Shown one piece after another: positions 52,455 through 61,585 of a stretch of DNA of 64,000 nucleotides. A program made the translations under genes and the position numbers. The stretch comes from Corynebacterium canis (GTDB lineage: Bacteria > Actinomycetota > Actinomycetes > Mycobacteriales > Mycobacteriaceae): positions 1,881,247-1,945,246 of the forward strand of contig NZ_CP047080.1 in the NCBI RefSeq assembly GCF_030408595.1, in the 5' to 3' direction. Every line of letters begins with the position of its first letter. The stretch's first letter is position 1. The notes under the pieces are model-generated. The model was given only the letters and a program-made list of their open reading frames with translations, had not been told where the DNA came from and searched no databases.

Positions 52455-52667
52455 CCGGCAGGCAGGGGCCGGCGGAGATTCCCAGACGAGTAGCGTCAAA
52501 TGTTCCCGAACCATCGGCCCCGCCAATCTGCCTCAGGCAGATCTGACACCGCCGTTGTGCGCTCCTGCGGAAACACCGGCCCGCGCACCCCAACGTGTCG
52601 AATCTGCCTGAGCGCGGGACTCAGCGCGGAGCTCGGCAGCCGCTTCAACCCCTCCACATCACGCCGC
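52455..52667. repeat. long-hairpin repeat module, copy 6
   Basis: The core at 52530-52615 has arms GCCTCAGGCAGATCTGACA and TGTCGAATCTGCCTGAGCGC, and is near-identical to copy 5. Confidence 0.75.
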
Positions 52668-52848
52668 CGATGGGTTGTGCACAACCGTCGACCTGGGCTG
52701 GTCTTTCTATTCTTCATTCGGGGGTCTAGCGAAGAAATTCCGGACGAATCTTGGCCAAAAACGCTGCAAATCGTCTTTTTATTCTTCGTTGCGCGCCCCA
52801 ATGAAGAAATTCCGGACCATCGCAGGTCAACGGCTGCACACAACCTAT
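52668..52848. repeat. MITE-like element, copy 7
   Basis: Left end CGATGGGTTGTGCACAACCG, right end CAGGTCAACGGCTGCACACA with ACCTAT, 180 bp, both internal units intact. Confidence 0.8.
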
Positions 52849-53105
52849 CCGGCAGAAAGGGGCCGGCGAAGATTCCCAGACGATGAAGGTCAAATGTTCC
52901 CGAACCATTGGCCCCGCCACATCTGCCTCAGGCAGATCTGACAGGGCGGGTTCGGCGTCTTGCGGAAACACCACCAACCGACGGCCGACATGTCGAATCT
53001 GTCTGAGCGCAGCAAACCATTGGCCGATTTCGGTCCCCAAGTCACCCCAGCAGCAATAGGTTGCACACAACCACCTAGATCGATGGGTTGCGTGCAGCCT
53101 ATCCG
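52849..53105. repeat. long-hairpin repeat module, copy 7, with trailing dyads
   Basis: The core at 52925-53010 (GCCTCAGGCAGATCTGACA ... TGTCGAATCTGTCTGAGCGC) is followed by two GGTTGC-GCAACC-like dyads near 53057 and 53084, the last reading GATGGGTTGCGTGCAGCC then TATCCGG, similar to a joined pair of element ends. The nagB stop is 32 nt further right. Confidence 0.7.
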
Positions 53106-53136
53106 GAGGAGCCGGTGCCGTGATCGGGAACTGCGG

Positions 53137-53916
53137 TTAAGGGCGTTGCCAGGCGGGTTTATGGTCGTAGGCGTAGTGATAGTATTCGGCGAATTGCAGC
53201 TTACTGGCGGCGGCTTCGTCGATTACCACGGTCGCGTGCGGGTGCAATTGCAATACCGAAGCGGGGCAAAAAGCGGTGACGGGACCTTCGACCATAGCGG
53301 CGATCGCGGCGGCCTTCCCTTCGCCGGTGGCGAGTAGGACAAGCCGACCCGCCTCCGTGATGGTTCCCAGCCCTTGGGTCAGCACATGGATGGGAACATC
53401 AGCGGCGGATTCGAAAAACCTAGCGTTATCGCGAATGGTCTGCGGGTGCAGGGTTTTCAGGCGGGTGCGGGACACCAGGGAAGAACCCGGCTCGTTGAAA
53501 CCGATGTGGCCATCGGTACCAATTCCCAACAGCTGAATATCAATGCCTCCGGCCGCTGCGATCGCTTGGTCATAGGCGATGGCGGCCTCCCCGGGGTGGG
53601 CGGCGAGGCCGTCTGGGCTCTTGACCTCCGCGTCGTCGATATCAATATGCGCGGTAAACTCGTCGCGGATGGTGCGGTAGTAACTCTGCGGATGCTGCGG
53701 CGCCAGCCCCACATACTCGTCGAGCAAAAAGGCGCGGGCATGGGCAAAGCTCAACCCCTCCTCGCGGTGGCGGCGGATCAGCTCCCGATACAACGCCAGC
53801 GGCGTGGAACCCGTGGCCAAACCAAGGGTCACGCTCTCCCGATTCAGGTATTGAACAAAAATATCAGCGGCAAGGCTAGCTACATCAGCCTCGGTGGGCT
53901 TGATAATGATCTCCAT
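53137..53916 (-). CDS. nagB: glucosamine-6-phosphate deaminase
   Basis: NagB converts GlcN-6-P to fructose-6-P and ammonia, the last step of the sialate pathway. The 259-residue protein has the catalytic Asp66 in LLDEYVGL and [13 protein letters not shown] (Asp135, His137), and [14 protein letters not shown] binds phosphate. The ATG at 53916 is preceded by GGAGG; the frame stays open upstream into nagA but that part is unconserved. It is the last gene of nanA-nanK-nanE-nagA-nagB. Confidence 0.96.
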   Translation of the reverse strand: MEIIIKPTEADVASLAADIFVQYLNRESVTLGLATGSTPLALYRELIRRHREEGLSFAHARAFLLDEYVGLAPQHPQSYYRTIRDEFTAHIDIDDAEVKSPDGLAAHPGEAAIAYDQAIAAAGGIDIQLLGIGTDGHIGFNEPGSSLVSRTRLKTLHPQTIRDNARFFESAADVPIHVLTQGLGTITEAGRLVLLATGEGKAAAIAAMVEGPVTAFCPASVLQLHPHATVVIDEAAASKLQFAEYYHYAYDHKPAWQRP

Positions 53917-53947
53917 GGTGGGAGGGCCTCCTTCCAGGCGTTTCGGG

Positions 53948-55111
53948 TTACTGGGCCGACGGCGGTTCAGCGCCGCGCCACAACACTTTTGCCAACTTGA
54001 GGTCGGCATCCAAACACACAAGGTCCGCGCGGTTGCCCGCGACGATGCTACCGCGATCGGCCAAACCCAGGACCTTTGCGCCGGTGGTAGCCGCCATCGC
54101 CGCAGCCTGCGCAATATCGCGACCGCGCCGGATATGGCGCTGCACCTGCTCCAACAACCGCGAAGTGCCACCGGCGATGGACCCTTGGGTGCCATCCGTA
54201 GTGGTCAGGCGGGCAATCCCGCCGGTAACGGTGACGTGGAGATCGCCCAGCTCGTAGGCACCATCAGCCATGCCCGCGGCGGACATTGCATCGGTAACAA
54301 ACACCGCATTGGTGGGGGTTACCGTGTCCCACACGAGGTCCACGGTACGGTCGTGCAAGTGTACGCCATCGGCCACCAGTTCGACCACCATGCGGCCGAG
54401 CGCGGCGGCGTCGAGCATGGCGGCGGCAGCTCCCGGGACGCGGTGATGGATCGGCGGCATCGCATTAAACAGATGCGTTGCTGTGACAGTCACACCAAGT
54501 CGCTCCGCATGCTCGAGGACGGCAAGGGTGGTATCAAAATCAGCGTCGGTATGGCCGAGGGAGGCCACCATCCCGTAGTGCGAACACACGTTCACTAGTT
54601 CCAATGCGTGTGCGGTTTCCGGGGCGAAAGTCACGGAACGCAACCAGCCGCGCCCAGCCTCCGCCACGCGGGCAAGCAGGTCGGGATCACCGGGAATGAT
54701 CGCGGCCGGGTCTTGGGCGCCGCAGCGGCACTTGTTTACGAACGGGCCTTCTAGATGCACGCCATCGATCTCGCCTTCGTCCGCCAAATCCGCCAACACG
54801 GCGGTTTGCCGCACGAGGTGGGCGCCGGGCGCGGACACCAACGATGCCAGCAAGGTTGTGGTGCCGTGGGCGCGATGGTGACGCGCCGCCGTGCGGCAAC
54901 CCGCAAGATCCGAATCCGGAAAGCTCCCGCCGGCGCCGCCATGGTTGTGAATATCCACGAAACCAGGCAGAATCCAGGCGAAACGCTCCCCCGCAGCAGC
55001 GTCGGCGTCGGTGGCCGGGCGGACGCTTGCAATGCGGTCCCCCGACACCGTGACTATGGCGTCGGGCACGACACCCGTGGGGGTGACCGCTGCTCCGCGC
55101 AAACTGATCAT
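53948..55111 (-). CDS. nagA: N-acetylglucosamine-6-phosphate deacetylase
   Basis: NagA removes acetate from GlcNAc-6-P. This 387-residue amidohydrolase has [14 protein letters not shown] (metal HxH, about residues 50-63), [17 protein letters not shown] and [13 protein letters not shown], and a catalytic Asp in [10 protein letters not shown]. Its start overlaps the nanE stop by 4 nt; nagB follows after 31 nt. Confidence 0.96.
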   Translation of the reverse strand: MISLRGAAVTPTGVVPDAIVTVSGDRIASVRPATDADAAAGERFAWILPGFVDIHNHGGAGGSFPDSDLAGCRTAARHHRAHGTTTLLASLVSAPGAHLVRQTAVLADLADEGEIDGVHLEGPFVNKCRCGAQDPAAIIPGDPDLLARVAEAGRGWLRSVTFAPETAHALELVNVCSHYGMVASLGHTDADFDTTLAVLEHAERLGVTVTATHLFNAMPPIHHRVPGAAAAMLDAAALGRMVVELVADGVHLHDRTVDLVWDTVTPTNAVFVTDAMSAAGMADGAYELGDLHVTVTGGIARLTTTDGTQGSIAGGTSRLLEQVQRHIRRGRDIAQAAAMAATTGAKVLGLADRGSIVAGNRADLVCLDADLKLAKVLWRGAEPPSAQ

Positions 55112-55809
55112 CGTGCGGCCTCTTCAACCTTGTGGGCGAATTGGGCGGTGACGAACGCGACGTCGGTAATCGCGGTGCCAATGATGACCGCGTCGGCGCC
55201 GCGCGCCAAACCTTCGGCAGCAAGCTCCGGGGTGTGGTAGCGGCCCTCGGCGGTCAGGAACACGTCCGGCCCAAGCGCGGCGCGGATTTCGGAAACCAGT
55301 TCGAGGTCGGGGCCGGGGGTTTTGGGGCGATGTTCGGTGTAGCCGGCGAGCGTGGTGGAGATGATATCGGCACCATCGCGATGCGCGGCGATCGCCTCTT
55401 CAAGCGTGGCAATATCGGCCATGATCAGCGCGCCTTCCTCATGGACCGCGGCGACCTTGTCCGCGAAACTGGAACCATCGGCGCACGGGCGCAGCGTCGC
55501 ATCCACCGCCACCACGGTCGCCCCGGCCCGTGCGACAGCGCGTGCGGAAGCCACCGTCGGTGTGATATACACGCCGGTGGTGCCCTCCTTGGTCAAACCT
55601 ATGACCGGAACATCGACCATATCTACGACAGCTCGAATATCTTCAAGGCCGCCGTAACCACCGCAGCGGATCGCGGTCGCCCCGCCCTGAACGGCGGCGG
55701 CGGCGAGGTGCGCGATGGTGGTGGTATCACGCAGCGGATGACCGTCCGGCGCCTGCGCGGAAACGATCAACGTGCCGGTGACACGGTTGCGAAATTCAGC
55801 GAGATTCAT
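55108..55809 (-). CDS. nanE: N-acetylmannosamine-6-phosphate 2-epimerase
   Basis: NanE converts ManNAc-6-P to GlcNAc-6-P. The 233-residue TIM barrel has the NanE motifs GTLIVSAQAPDGHPLRDT, GGATAIRCGGYGGLEDI, IGLTKEG (Lys) and the C-terminal FLTAEGRYHTPELAAEGLARGADAVIIGTAIT. It lies between nanK (8-nt gap) and nagA (4-nt overlap). Confidence 0.95.
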   Translation of the reverse strand: MNLAEFRNRVTGTLIVSAQAPDGHPLRDTTTIAHLAAAAVQGGATAIRCGGYGGLEDIRAVVDMVDVPVIGLTKEGTTGVYITPTVASARAVARAGATVVAVDATLRPCADGSSFADKVAAVHEEGALIMADIATLEEAIAAHRDGADIISTTLAGYTEHRPKTPGPDLELVSEIRAALGPDVFLTAEGRYHTPELAAEGLARGADAVIIGTAITDVAFVTAQFAHKVEEAAR

Positions 55810-55817
55810 GCTCTTCC

Positions 55818-56735
55818 TTATACCTTTGATGAACCCAAATATGCGGCCCCGACCAGCGGCGCATCCGTACCCAAGGCCGCGGGCAATACGGCTAGATCGG
55901 AGAGGGCTGTCAGCAACCCGCCGCGCAGCGCCTCCGTAAACGGCTCCGTGATTTCCGGCCCGATCGTGCCGACGCCGCCACCGAGCACCACCGCTTCAAC
56001 GTCGAACGCGTTGACGAATGCGGCGAGACCTCGTCCCACACCCGTCATACCACCGGTAATAACCTGCCTGGCGAGTTCATCACCGGAATGGTAGCGGCGC
56101 ATGATTTCGCGGAGGTCAACCTTGGATACCAATTCGCCGCTTTGGGCCAGATACGCGCGGGTCAGCGAAGGCCCAGCGCCGATATTTTCGATCGTATCGC
56201 ATCCCCCATCGGGCGTCGGGCCGTACAGATATGCGATTTCACCCCTACTAAAATGAGGGGAATCTTCTAAGGAACCGCCGCTGATAATAGCGCCACCAAT
56301 GCCGGTTCCAATGGACACAAACAAAACCTCGGAAAAGCCTTGCCCGGCACCGAATATGGCCTCGCCGAGGCCCATGACGCGAACATCGTTGTGAACGGCG
56401 ACGGGCAGGTTCGTGGCCTCCGCGACGGCCTGACCGAGGGCGGTTCCCGCCCACCCGGGCATGGTGTTTCCAGCGGCGACGATCACGCCCGTGGCGGGAT
56501 CCACGACCCCCGGTGCGCCGATGCCCACGGCGCGGGGCTCGTAGTCGGCGTCCGTCGCGGCGTCGATAGTCTCTTCGATTGCGGCGAGGACTTCGGCGAC
56601 CACTGCGCGGCTACCTTCCACCGCCTTCGTCGGCCGCGTCGCGCGCGCATGCACACGCGTCGGATCCGCGGGGTCGATAAAGGCGGTAGCGATCTTCGTG
56701 CCACCAATGTCAACGGCAACGACACAGGTGCGCAT
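55818..56735 (-). CDS. nanK: ROK-family N-acetylmannosamine kinase
   Basis: NanK phosphorylates ManNAc released by NanA. The 305-residue protein has the ROK ATP motif VAVDIGGTKIATAFID at residues 6-21, and AVHNDVRVMGLGEAIFGAGQ with the catalytic Asp. Unlike most ROK kinases, the expected GExGH and Cys-rich zinc motif is replaced by RGEIAYLYGPTPDGGCDTIENI, so the usual zinc site is missing. The role is assigned from its place between nanA and nanE. ATG at 56735, 5 nt after nanA. Confidence 0.88.
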   Translation of the reverse strand: MRTCVVAVDIGGTKIATAFIDPADPTRVHARATRPTKAVEGSRAVVAEVLAAIEETIDAATDADYEPRAVGIGAPGVVDPATGVIVAAGNTMPGWAGTALGQAVAEATNLPVAVHNDVRVMGLGEAIFGAGQGFSEVLFVSIGTGIGGAIISGGSLEDSPHFSRGEIAYLYGPTPDGGCDTIENIGAGPSLTRAYLAQSGELVSKVDLREIMRRYHSGDELARQVITGGMTGVGRGLAAFVNAFDVEAVVLGGGVGTIGPEITEPFTEALRGGLLTALSDLAVLPAALGTDAPLVGAAYLGSSKV

Positions 56736-56740
56736 GTGTT

Positions 56741-57679
56741 CTAATCCTTGAGGCCGGAAGCGTCGACGATCGCGTAGATGCGGGCGAGCTCTTCCTGCGC
56801 AAACGGCAGCGCAGGGGGCGCCATAAGGCGAGAACGGAACACGCCCAAGTATTCTAATGCCGCCTTGAACCCGCCCACGCCGGAGGAATTGCCGCCGATG
56901 CGTTGGGGATCACCCTGGAACACAATATCGAACAGTTCGATGAGCCGCTCTTGCTCCTCGCGGGCGGCATCCCAATCGCCGGCCAAGGCGGCCCGCTGCA
57001 GGCGCACATAGCCCGCCGGATCGACATTGCCCAAGCCTGGGACCACGCCGTCCGCGCCGAAAAAGTAGTTGAGGTCCACGGTGGTTTCGGAACCGGTGAG
57101 CACCTTGAAACGCTGCAACCCTCGCGCATTGCGCTTTCGAATAAGCGAGCGAGTTGCGCCGTCGAGGCCGGAGGAATCCTTCATCCCGTGCAGCACGCCC
57201 TCCTCCGCAAGCTGAAGCATCAGCTCATCGCCGAGGGTGACATTGACGCAGATCGGAATCTGGTACGCGTACAGCGGCAGCTCCGGCGCGAGCGCGTGGA
57301 TGCGTCGGAAATGTTCCGCAATTTCGTTCGGATGGGTCCGCGTGTAGAACGGGGCGGTAGCAACAAGCCCCTGCACGCCGATCTCGAGGGCGTCCGCAAC
57401 GTGCTCCGCCACCCGCAACGTCGTGGTATCGATGACACCCGCGATGATCGGGACGCGGCCCGCCGCCGTCGCCACAACGGTCTTGAGGAACTCGCGGCGA
57501 TTATCGCGGGTGAGGAACACCACTTCGGATGAGGATCCGAGCGCAAACAGTCCATCCACCCCATTGGCTATGAGGCGCTCAACGTGACGTGCGAGGGATT
57601 CATGGTCAACTGAGTAGTCATCATTGAGGGGGCATACCACCGGTGGAATCACACCGGCGAATGCTTCAACTGCAGACAT
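56741..57679 (-). CDS. nanA: N-acetylneuraminate lyase
   Basis: NanA cleaves sialic acid to ManNAc and pyruvate. The 312-residue DHDPS/NAL-family barrel has Tyr139 in YAYQIP and the Schiff-base Lys167 in GMKDSSG. The phosphate/carboxylate loop reads GSSSE where I would expect GSSGE or GSTGE. GLNVDP-type context (GLGNVDPAGY) and the sequence overall resemble C. glutamicum NanA as I recall it. The ATG at 57679 fits the family; upstream in-frame sequence is unconserved. It is the first gene of the catabolic operon. Confidence 0.93.
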   Translation of the reverse strand: MSAVEAFAGVIPPVVCPLNDDYSVDHESLARHVERLIANGVDGLFALGSSSEVVFLTRDNRREFLKTVVATAAGRVPIIAGVIDTTTLRVAEHVADALEIGVQGLVATAPFYTRTHPNEIAEHFRRIHALAPELPLYAYQIPICVNVTLGDELMLQLAEEGVLHGMKDSSGLDGATRSLIRKRNARGLQRFKVLTGSETTVDLNYFFGADGVVPGLGNVDPAGYVRLQRAALAGDWDAAREEQERLIELFDIVFQGDPQRIGGNSSGVGGFKAALEYLGVFRSRLMAPPALPFAQEELARIYAIVDASGLKD

Positions 57680-57844
57680 TGAAAGCTTAGGCCTTTCACG
57701 AAAAAGAAAATGTGTTCGGAACTTGGTGTCACGCGGGGTGGCACCGAAGCAGCGCCGCTGGCGGTGCATGCGATCCGAGGATTGCGCTCATATACGTCCC
57801 TATCTTCGACCAACGATTCTGCGCATCGGCTGTGCCTGGGTCAG

Positions 57845-58570
57845 CTACCCGACAGGCTCGATGTTGCGATGTTGGCGATGCAGTGAAATCGCATGGCGCA
57901 CCGGACCGTAATGCGCTTGCACAGCCGTGCGGAAAGCTGCCGCGTCTTTAGTGCGCAACGCCTCCACCATCTCCTCGTGCGATTCGATGGTGCGTTGGAC
58001 GTCTTCAGTAATCGGAAGATCCAGCAGCGGAATCACCTCGGCGTGGATCTGCCATAACGCGTCGGAAAGCTCCCGAATGAGCTTGTTCTTGGTGCGTGCC
58101 AATAAAACCACATGGAATTGCTGATCCACCTTTCCGAAAGACTCCCCCTTCCGAACGTGGGCGCGCATCTCTTCCACGATGCTGTCCAACGATCCGACGG
58201 AGTCTTCATCATGCACGGCAACCAGCTCGTCCGCGAGGGATTGTTCGAGCGCCTCTCGAGTGTCAATCACCTGAAGCAAGTGATCGAAAGACTGATCCAC
58301 ATCCAATGTCACCCGCAGCACCATCCCCCGAACGAGGGGAGCTAGAGACATTTTGGAAATATAGGTTCCCTGCCCTTGGCACACCTGGACGATATCGAGA
58401 GACACCAGTGTGCGCATCGCCTCTCGCAACGACGAACGGGAGCAACCCAGCTCCTCGCATAACTCCTTTTCAGATGGCAATAAATCGCCAACATGCAGGT
58501 TATGGCGACGGATATAGTCTTCTATACCTTCCACCGCAGACTGCGCAGTATTTCGAGCTCGAGGTACCAC
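57845..58570 (-). CDS. nanR: GntR/FadR-family regulator of sialic acid genes
   Basis: The 241-residue protein has an N-terminal winged helix (AVEGIEDYIRRHNLHVGDLLPSEKELCEELGCSRSSLREAMRTLVSLDIVQVCQGQGTYI, about residues 13-71) and a FadR-type all-helical ligand domain (FCD), with likely metal-binding residues in DQQFHVVLLARTKN and ESHEEMVEALRTKD. It lies between the nan operon and the divergent importer, so it probably represses both. A perfect 18-bp palindrome upstream of its start is the obvious binding site. Confidence 0.88.
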   Translation of the reverse strand: MVPRARNTAQSAVEGIEDYIRRHNLHVGDLLPSEKELCEELGCSRSSLREAMRTLVSLDIVQVCQGQGTYISKMSLAPLVRGMVLRVTLDVDQSFDHLLQVIDTREALEQSLADELVAVHDEDSVGSLDSIVEEMRAHVRKGESFGKVDQQFHVVLLARTKNKLIRELSDALWQIHAEVIPLLDLPITEDVQRTIESHEEMVEALRTKDAAAFRTAVQAHYGPVRHAISLHRQHRNIEPVG

Positions 58571-58678
58571 GTGCCATTCTCCTCACTCATCGGGTTGACC
58601 TAGAACCGTGCTTTCATCCTGCACTGATTGTCCGCCCTAAAGCCATTCGGGGAAAAATTCTTACCAACATTGTAGTTC

Positions 58679-58696
58679 ACATCAGACGTCTGATGT
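58679..58696. promoter_or_regulatory. 18-bp perfect palindrome, candidate NanR operator
   Basis: ACATCAGACGTCTGATGT is its own reverse complement over all 18 bases. It lies about 110 nt upstream of nanR and 195 nt upstream of siaE. GntR-family dimers usually bind sites of this form; the binding is inferred. Confidence 0.65.
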
Positions 58697-58760
58697 ACAT
58701 TCTAATCACAGGATGTTTTAAGTGAGACGGACTTTACAGGATAACCTCACTATGAACACT

Positions 58761-58778
58761 GTGACACAAGCTTGTCAC
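58761..58778. promoter_or_regulatory. second dyad in the nanR-siaE region
   Basis: GTGACA-CAAGCT-TGTCAC has perfect 6-bp arms. The spacing differs from the TGTGA-N6-TCACA of GlxR, so a catabolite-control site is not claimed; it could be a separate operator nearer siaE. Confidence 0.4.
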
Positions 58779-58889
58779 CATTGGGGACATGTCTCAGTAG
58801 GAGCCGCCTAATATGAACTCTTGTACGAGCTGTCATAACCAGCGGTCGCCGTTGAACCCAACTTTATATCCCTTAGGGAAAGGACCACG

Positions 58890-60497
58890 ATGAGCAAGAC
58901 CTTTACCCGTCGCAGCTTCCTTCGGATCACCGGAGCCTTGGGTGCTGCAGCCGGTCTTACCGCCACCATTAGCGCCTGCGCTCCCGCCAGCAACGATTCC
59001 GGCATGCAGAGCAGCGCCCCGGAAGGCCCCGTCAAAGACGACGGCACGATCGAGGCGGCCATCTCGTACGAGCTTGGCACCAATGGTTACGACCCAATGA
59101 CCACCACTTCCGCACTCACCGTCGCGGTAAACTGGCACACTTTCGAAGGTTTGACCGAGATGGATCCCGCCACGGGTGAAATCTACGCCGCGCTGGCACA
59201 GGAACTGCCCAAGAGCGGCGACAGCACCAGCGTCGATGTGAAGCTGCGCGATGGTGCGATGTTCCACAACGGCGATAAAGTCACCGCCGATGACGTCGTC
59301 TTCTCCTTCGAACGCGTGCTCGATAAGGAGAACAAGTCCCTGTACGCCTCCTTCATCCCGTTCATCAAGAGCGTGACCAAGAAGGACGATATGACGGTCA
59401 CCATCAACACCGAGTACCCGACCGGCGTGCTGGCGGATCGTCTCGCCGTGGTCAAGATCGTGCCCAAGAAGGTTGTCACCGCTGATGCCAAGGCGTTCGA
59501 CGCAAACCCGGTGGGCACCGGCCCCTACAAGATGACGGAAAACGGCGCGAACAAGGTTGTGAAGTTCGAGCGCTTCGCGGACTATAACGGCAGCCGCCCT
59601 GCGAAGGCCGCGAAGATGGTGTGGAACATCATCCCGGACTCCTCCACCCGCATCAACTCCCTGCAGTCCAAGAGCGCACAGGCGATCGACTCCGTGCCGT
59701 ACCTCAATATCGACCAACTGGCGGCCACCCACGCCGTGGAGTCCAAGCAAGGCTTCAGCGTGCTGTTCGCCATGTTTAATAACGACGCCTCCAACCCCTT
59801 CGCCGAGGTAAAGAACCGGCAGGCGTTCCTATACGCCATCGATATTGACCGCGTGCTGGAAACCGGCATGAAGGGCCAGGCCTCCGCCACCACCTCCTTC
59901 CTGCAGGAAAATCACCCGAACTACAACAAGGCCAAGGTCGTGTACACCCACGACGAGGACAAGGCCAAGAAGCTGTTCGAGGAGACCGGCCTGAAGAAGC
60001 TGCGCATGCTGTGCACGGACCATGACTGGGTGCGTCAGTGCACCCCGCTGATCCAGGAATCCCTGAAGGGCGTAGGCATTGAGGTGGACTTCACCGAACG
60101 CAAGTCCGCCGACGTGTACAACACCATCGACGGCAAGCCCGAGGCTTACGACGTCGTGATTGCCCCCGGCGACCCGTCCGTGTTCGGCAAGGACCCCGAC
60201 CTGTTGATGCGCTGGTGGTACGCGGGCGACACCTGGACCGAAACCCGCATGCACTGGAAGGGCTCCGAGTCCTACACCAAGGTGCAGAAGCTGCTGGACG
60301 AGGGCCTGATGGCCAGCGACGAGTCGGATGCGCAAAAGAAGTGGAACGAGCTCTTCGATCTCATTTCCGAAACCGTGCCGCTGTACCCGCTGTTCCACCG
60401 CAAGACCCCCACCGCGTGGGACTCCGCCACCCTCAGCGATTTCAAGCCGATTGATGTGACCGGGTTGAGCTTCCTGGACGTGGGATCTACTAAGTAG
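58890..60497 (+). CDS. siaE: ABC transporter substrate-binding lipoprotein, probable sialic acid receptor
   Basis: This 535-residue family-5 (oligopeptide/dipeptide type) solute-binding protein carries a twin-arginine signal (TRRSFLRI, residues 6-13) and a lipobox with Cys30 (TISACAPAS), so it is probably exported folded and lipid-anchored. Family motifs include FHNGDKVTADDVVFSFERV and the ending SFLDVGSTK. Sialic acid as substrate is inferred from the adjacent nanR-nan operon and from the known C. glutamicum SiaEFGI system, which is built from the same peptide-type components. The start follows GGGAAAGGA. Confidence 0.85.
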   Translation: MSKTFTRRSFLRITGALGAAAGLTATISACAPASNDSGMQSSAPEGPVKDDGTIEAAISYELGTNGYDPMTTTSALTVAVNWHTFEGLTEMDPATGEIYAALAQELPKSGDSTSVDVKLRDGAMFHNGDKVTADDVVFSFERVLDKENKSLYASFIPFIKSVTKKDDMTVTINTEYPTGVLADRLAVVKIVPKKVVTADAKAFDANPVGTGPYKMTENGANKVVKFERFADYNGSRPAKAAKMVWNIIPDSSTRINSLQSKSAQAIDSVPYLNIDQLAATHAVESKQGFSVLFAMFNNDASNPFAEVKNRQAFLYAIDIDRVLETGMKGQASATTSFLQENHPNYNKAKVVYTHDEDKAKKLFEETGLKKLRMLCTDHDWVRQCTPLIQESLKGVGIEVDFTERKSADVYNTIDGKPEAYDVVIAPGDPSVFGKDPDLLMRWWYAGDTWTETRMHWKGSESYTKVQKLLDEGLMASDESDAQKKWNELFDLISETVPLYPLFHRKTPTAWDSATLSDFKPIDVTGLSFLDVGSTK

Positions 60498-60619
60498 CAC
60501 CGAGCGGTTCGCACCGCTATCCACACCCGGCGCGACCGCGAATGGCGCTGCAGTTTTCTGAGCCATTCCATGTTCGCGCCGGGTGTTGTCATTGTTTCCA
60601 ACTTGCAAGAAAAGTCGTC

Positions 60620-61585
60620 ATGTCTAACCTTCTTCGTCTCATTGGTAGGCGGCTTGTCGCCCTGCCAATCATGATTTTGGGCGTCACATTTCTAGTGTTT
60701 TTCGTGATGTCGTACAGCCCCGCCGACCCCGCGCGCTTGGCTCTTGGCGAATCCGCATCCCCCGAGGCCCTCGCGGCGTACCGGGAAGCAAACGGTCTCA
60801 ACGATCCCCTGCTCGTGCGCTACGGAAAGTTCCTGCTTGGCATGCTCCAGGGCGATCTGGGCACCACCGCCGGTAACACCCCCGTCACGGACCAAGTGAA
60901 AACCGCCTTCCCCATCACCTTGCAGCTCACGTTCCTTGGCCTGTTTATCGCCGTTGCATTCGCACTGGTATTGGGCGTAATCGCGGCGTTGTATCGGGAC
61001 CGCTGGCCGGACCAAATCATTCGTGTGTTCTCCATCGCCGCGCTGGCCACGCCGTCGTTCTGGCTCGCGATTTTGCTGATCCAGTGGCTAGGCACCATCC
61101 CCGGCGGCTGGGGTGTGTTCCCCGCGATCGTCACCCGCTGGGTGTCGTTTAGCGAGGACCCCGCCGTCTATACCAACAATATTTTCCTGCCCGCCCTCGC
61201 CTTGGGCGTTCCGGTGGCCGGTTCGCTGGCCCGCGTGGTGCGCACCTCCATGGTCGAAGAGTTGGACAAAGACTATGTTCGAACCGCGATTGGCGCAGGT
61301 ATTCCAAAGGCTGAGGTGGTTTCCCGCAATGTGTTGCGGAACGCGTTGATCACCCCGATTACGGTGTTGGGGTTGCGCGTTGGTTACCTCATGGGCGGCG
61401 CCGTGATTATCGAGATCATCTTTAATATCCAGGCCATGGGCCAATTGATTCTCGACGGCGTGACCCGCAACGATGTCTTCCTCGTACAGGGTGTCACGCT
61501 GACCGTTGCCGTGGCTTTTATCGTCGTCAATATTGCCGTGGACATGCTGTATGTCCTGGTCAATCCTAGAATCAGGAGCATCTGA
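60620..61585 (+). CDS. siaF: ABC transporter permease (DppB/OppB type)
   Basis: The 321-residue protein has six helices and a binding-protein-dependent permease domain with the EAA-like loop near DKDYVRTAIGAGIPKAEVVSRNVLRNALI. The N-terminus RLIGRRLVALPIMILGVTFLVFFVM is typical of the B-type peptide permeases. ATG at 60620; sequence further up in the frame is unconserved. Its last base overlaps the start of the fused permease-ATPase gene. The 120-nt gap after siaE contains GGCGCGACCGCGAATGGCG-like inverted repeats that could tune expression. Confidence 0.85.
   Translation: MSNLLRLIGRRLVALPIMILGVTFLVFFVMSYSPADPARLALGESASPEALAAYREANGLNDPLLVRYGKFLLGMLQGDLGTTAGNTPVTDQVKTAFPITLQLTFLGLFIAVAFALVLGVIAALYRDRWPDQIIRVFSIAALATPSFWLAILLIQWLGTIPGGWGVFPAIVTRWVSFSEDPAVYTNNIFLPALALGVPVAGSLARVVRTSMVEELDKDYVRTAIGAGIPKAEVVSRNVLRNALITPITVLGLRVGYLMGGAVIIEIIFNIQAMGQLILDGVTRNDVFLVQGVTLTVAVAFIVVNIAVDMLYVLVNPRIRSI

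Larger units (their letters stand above)
58571..58889. other. divergent control region between nanR and siaE
   Basis: No gene is visible in this 319-bp gap. It contains two palindromes (58679-58696 and 58761-58778), and a GGGAAAGGA ribosome-binding region just before siaE. The region must hold the promoters of nanR and of the importer operon. Confidence 0.6.

Noticed and set aside
52500..52886. Several 80-140 codon frames within the repeat blocks
   Set aside because: They run across element and hairpin-module boundaries in different frames in different copies, so the reading frame is not conserved and they are not genes.
58761..58778. GlxR (CRP-type) site upstream of siaE
   Set aside because: The half-sites are separated by the wrong distance for TGTGA-N6-TCACA, so it is listed only as an unassigned dyad.
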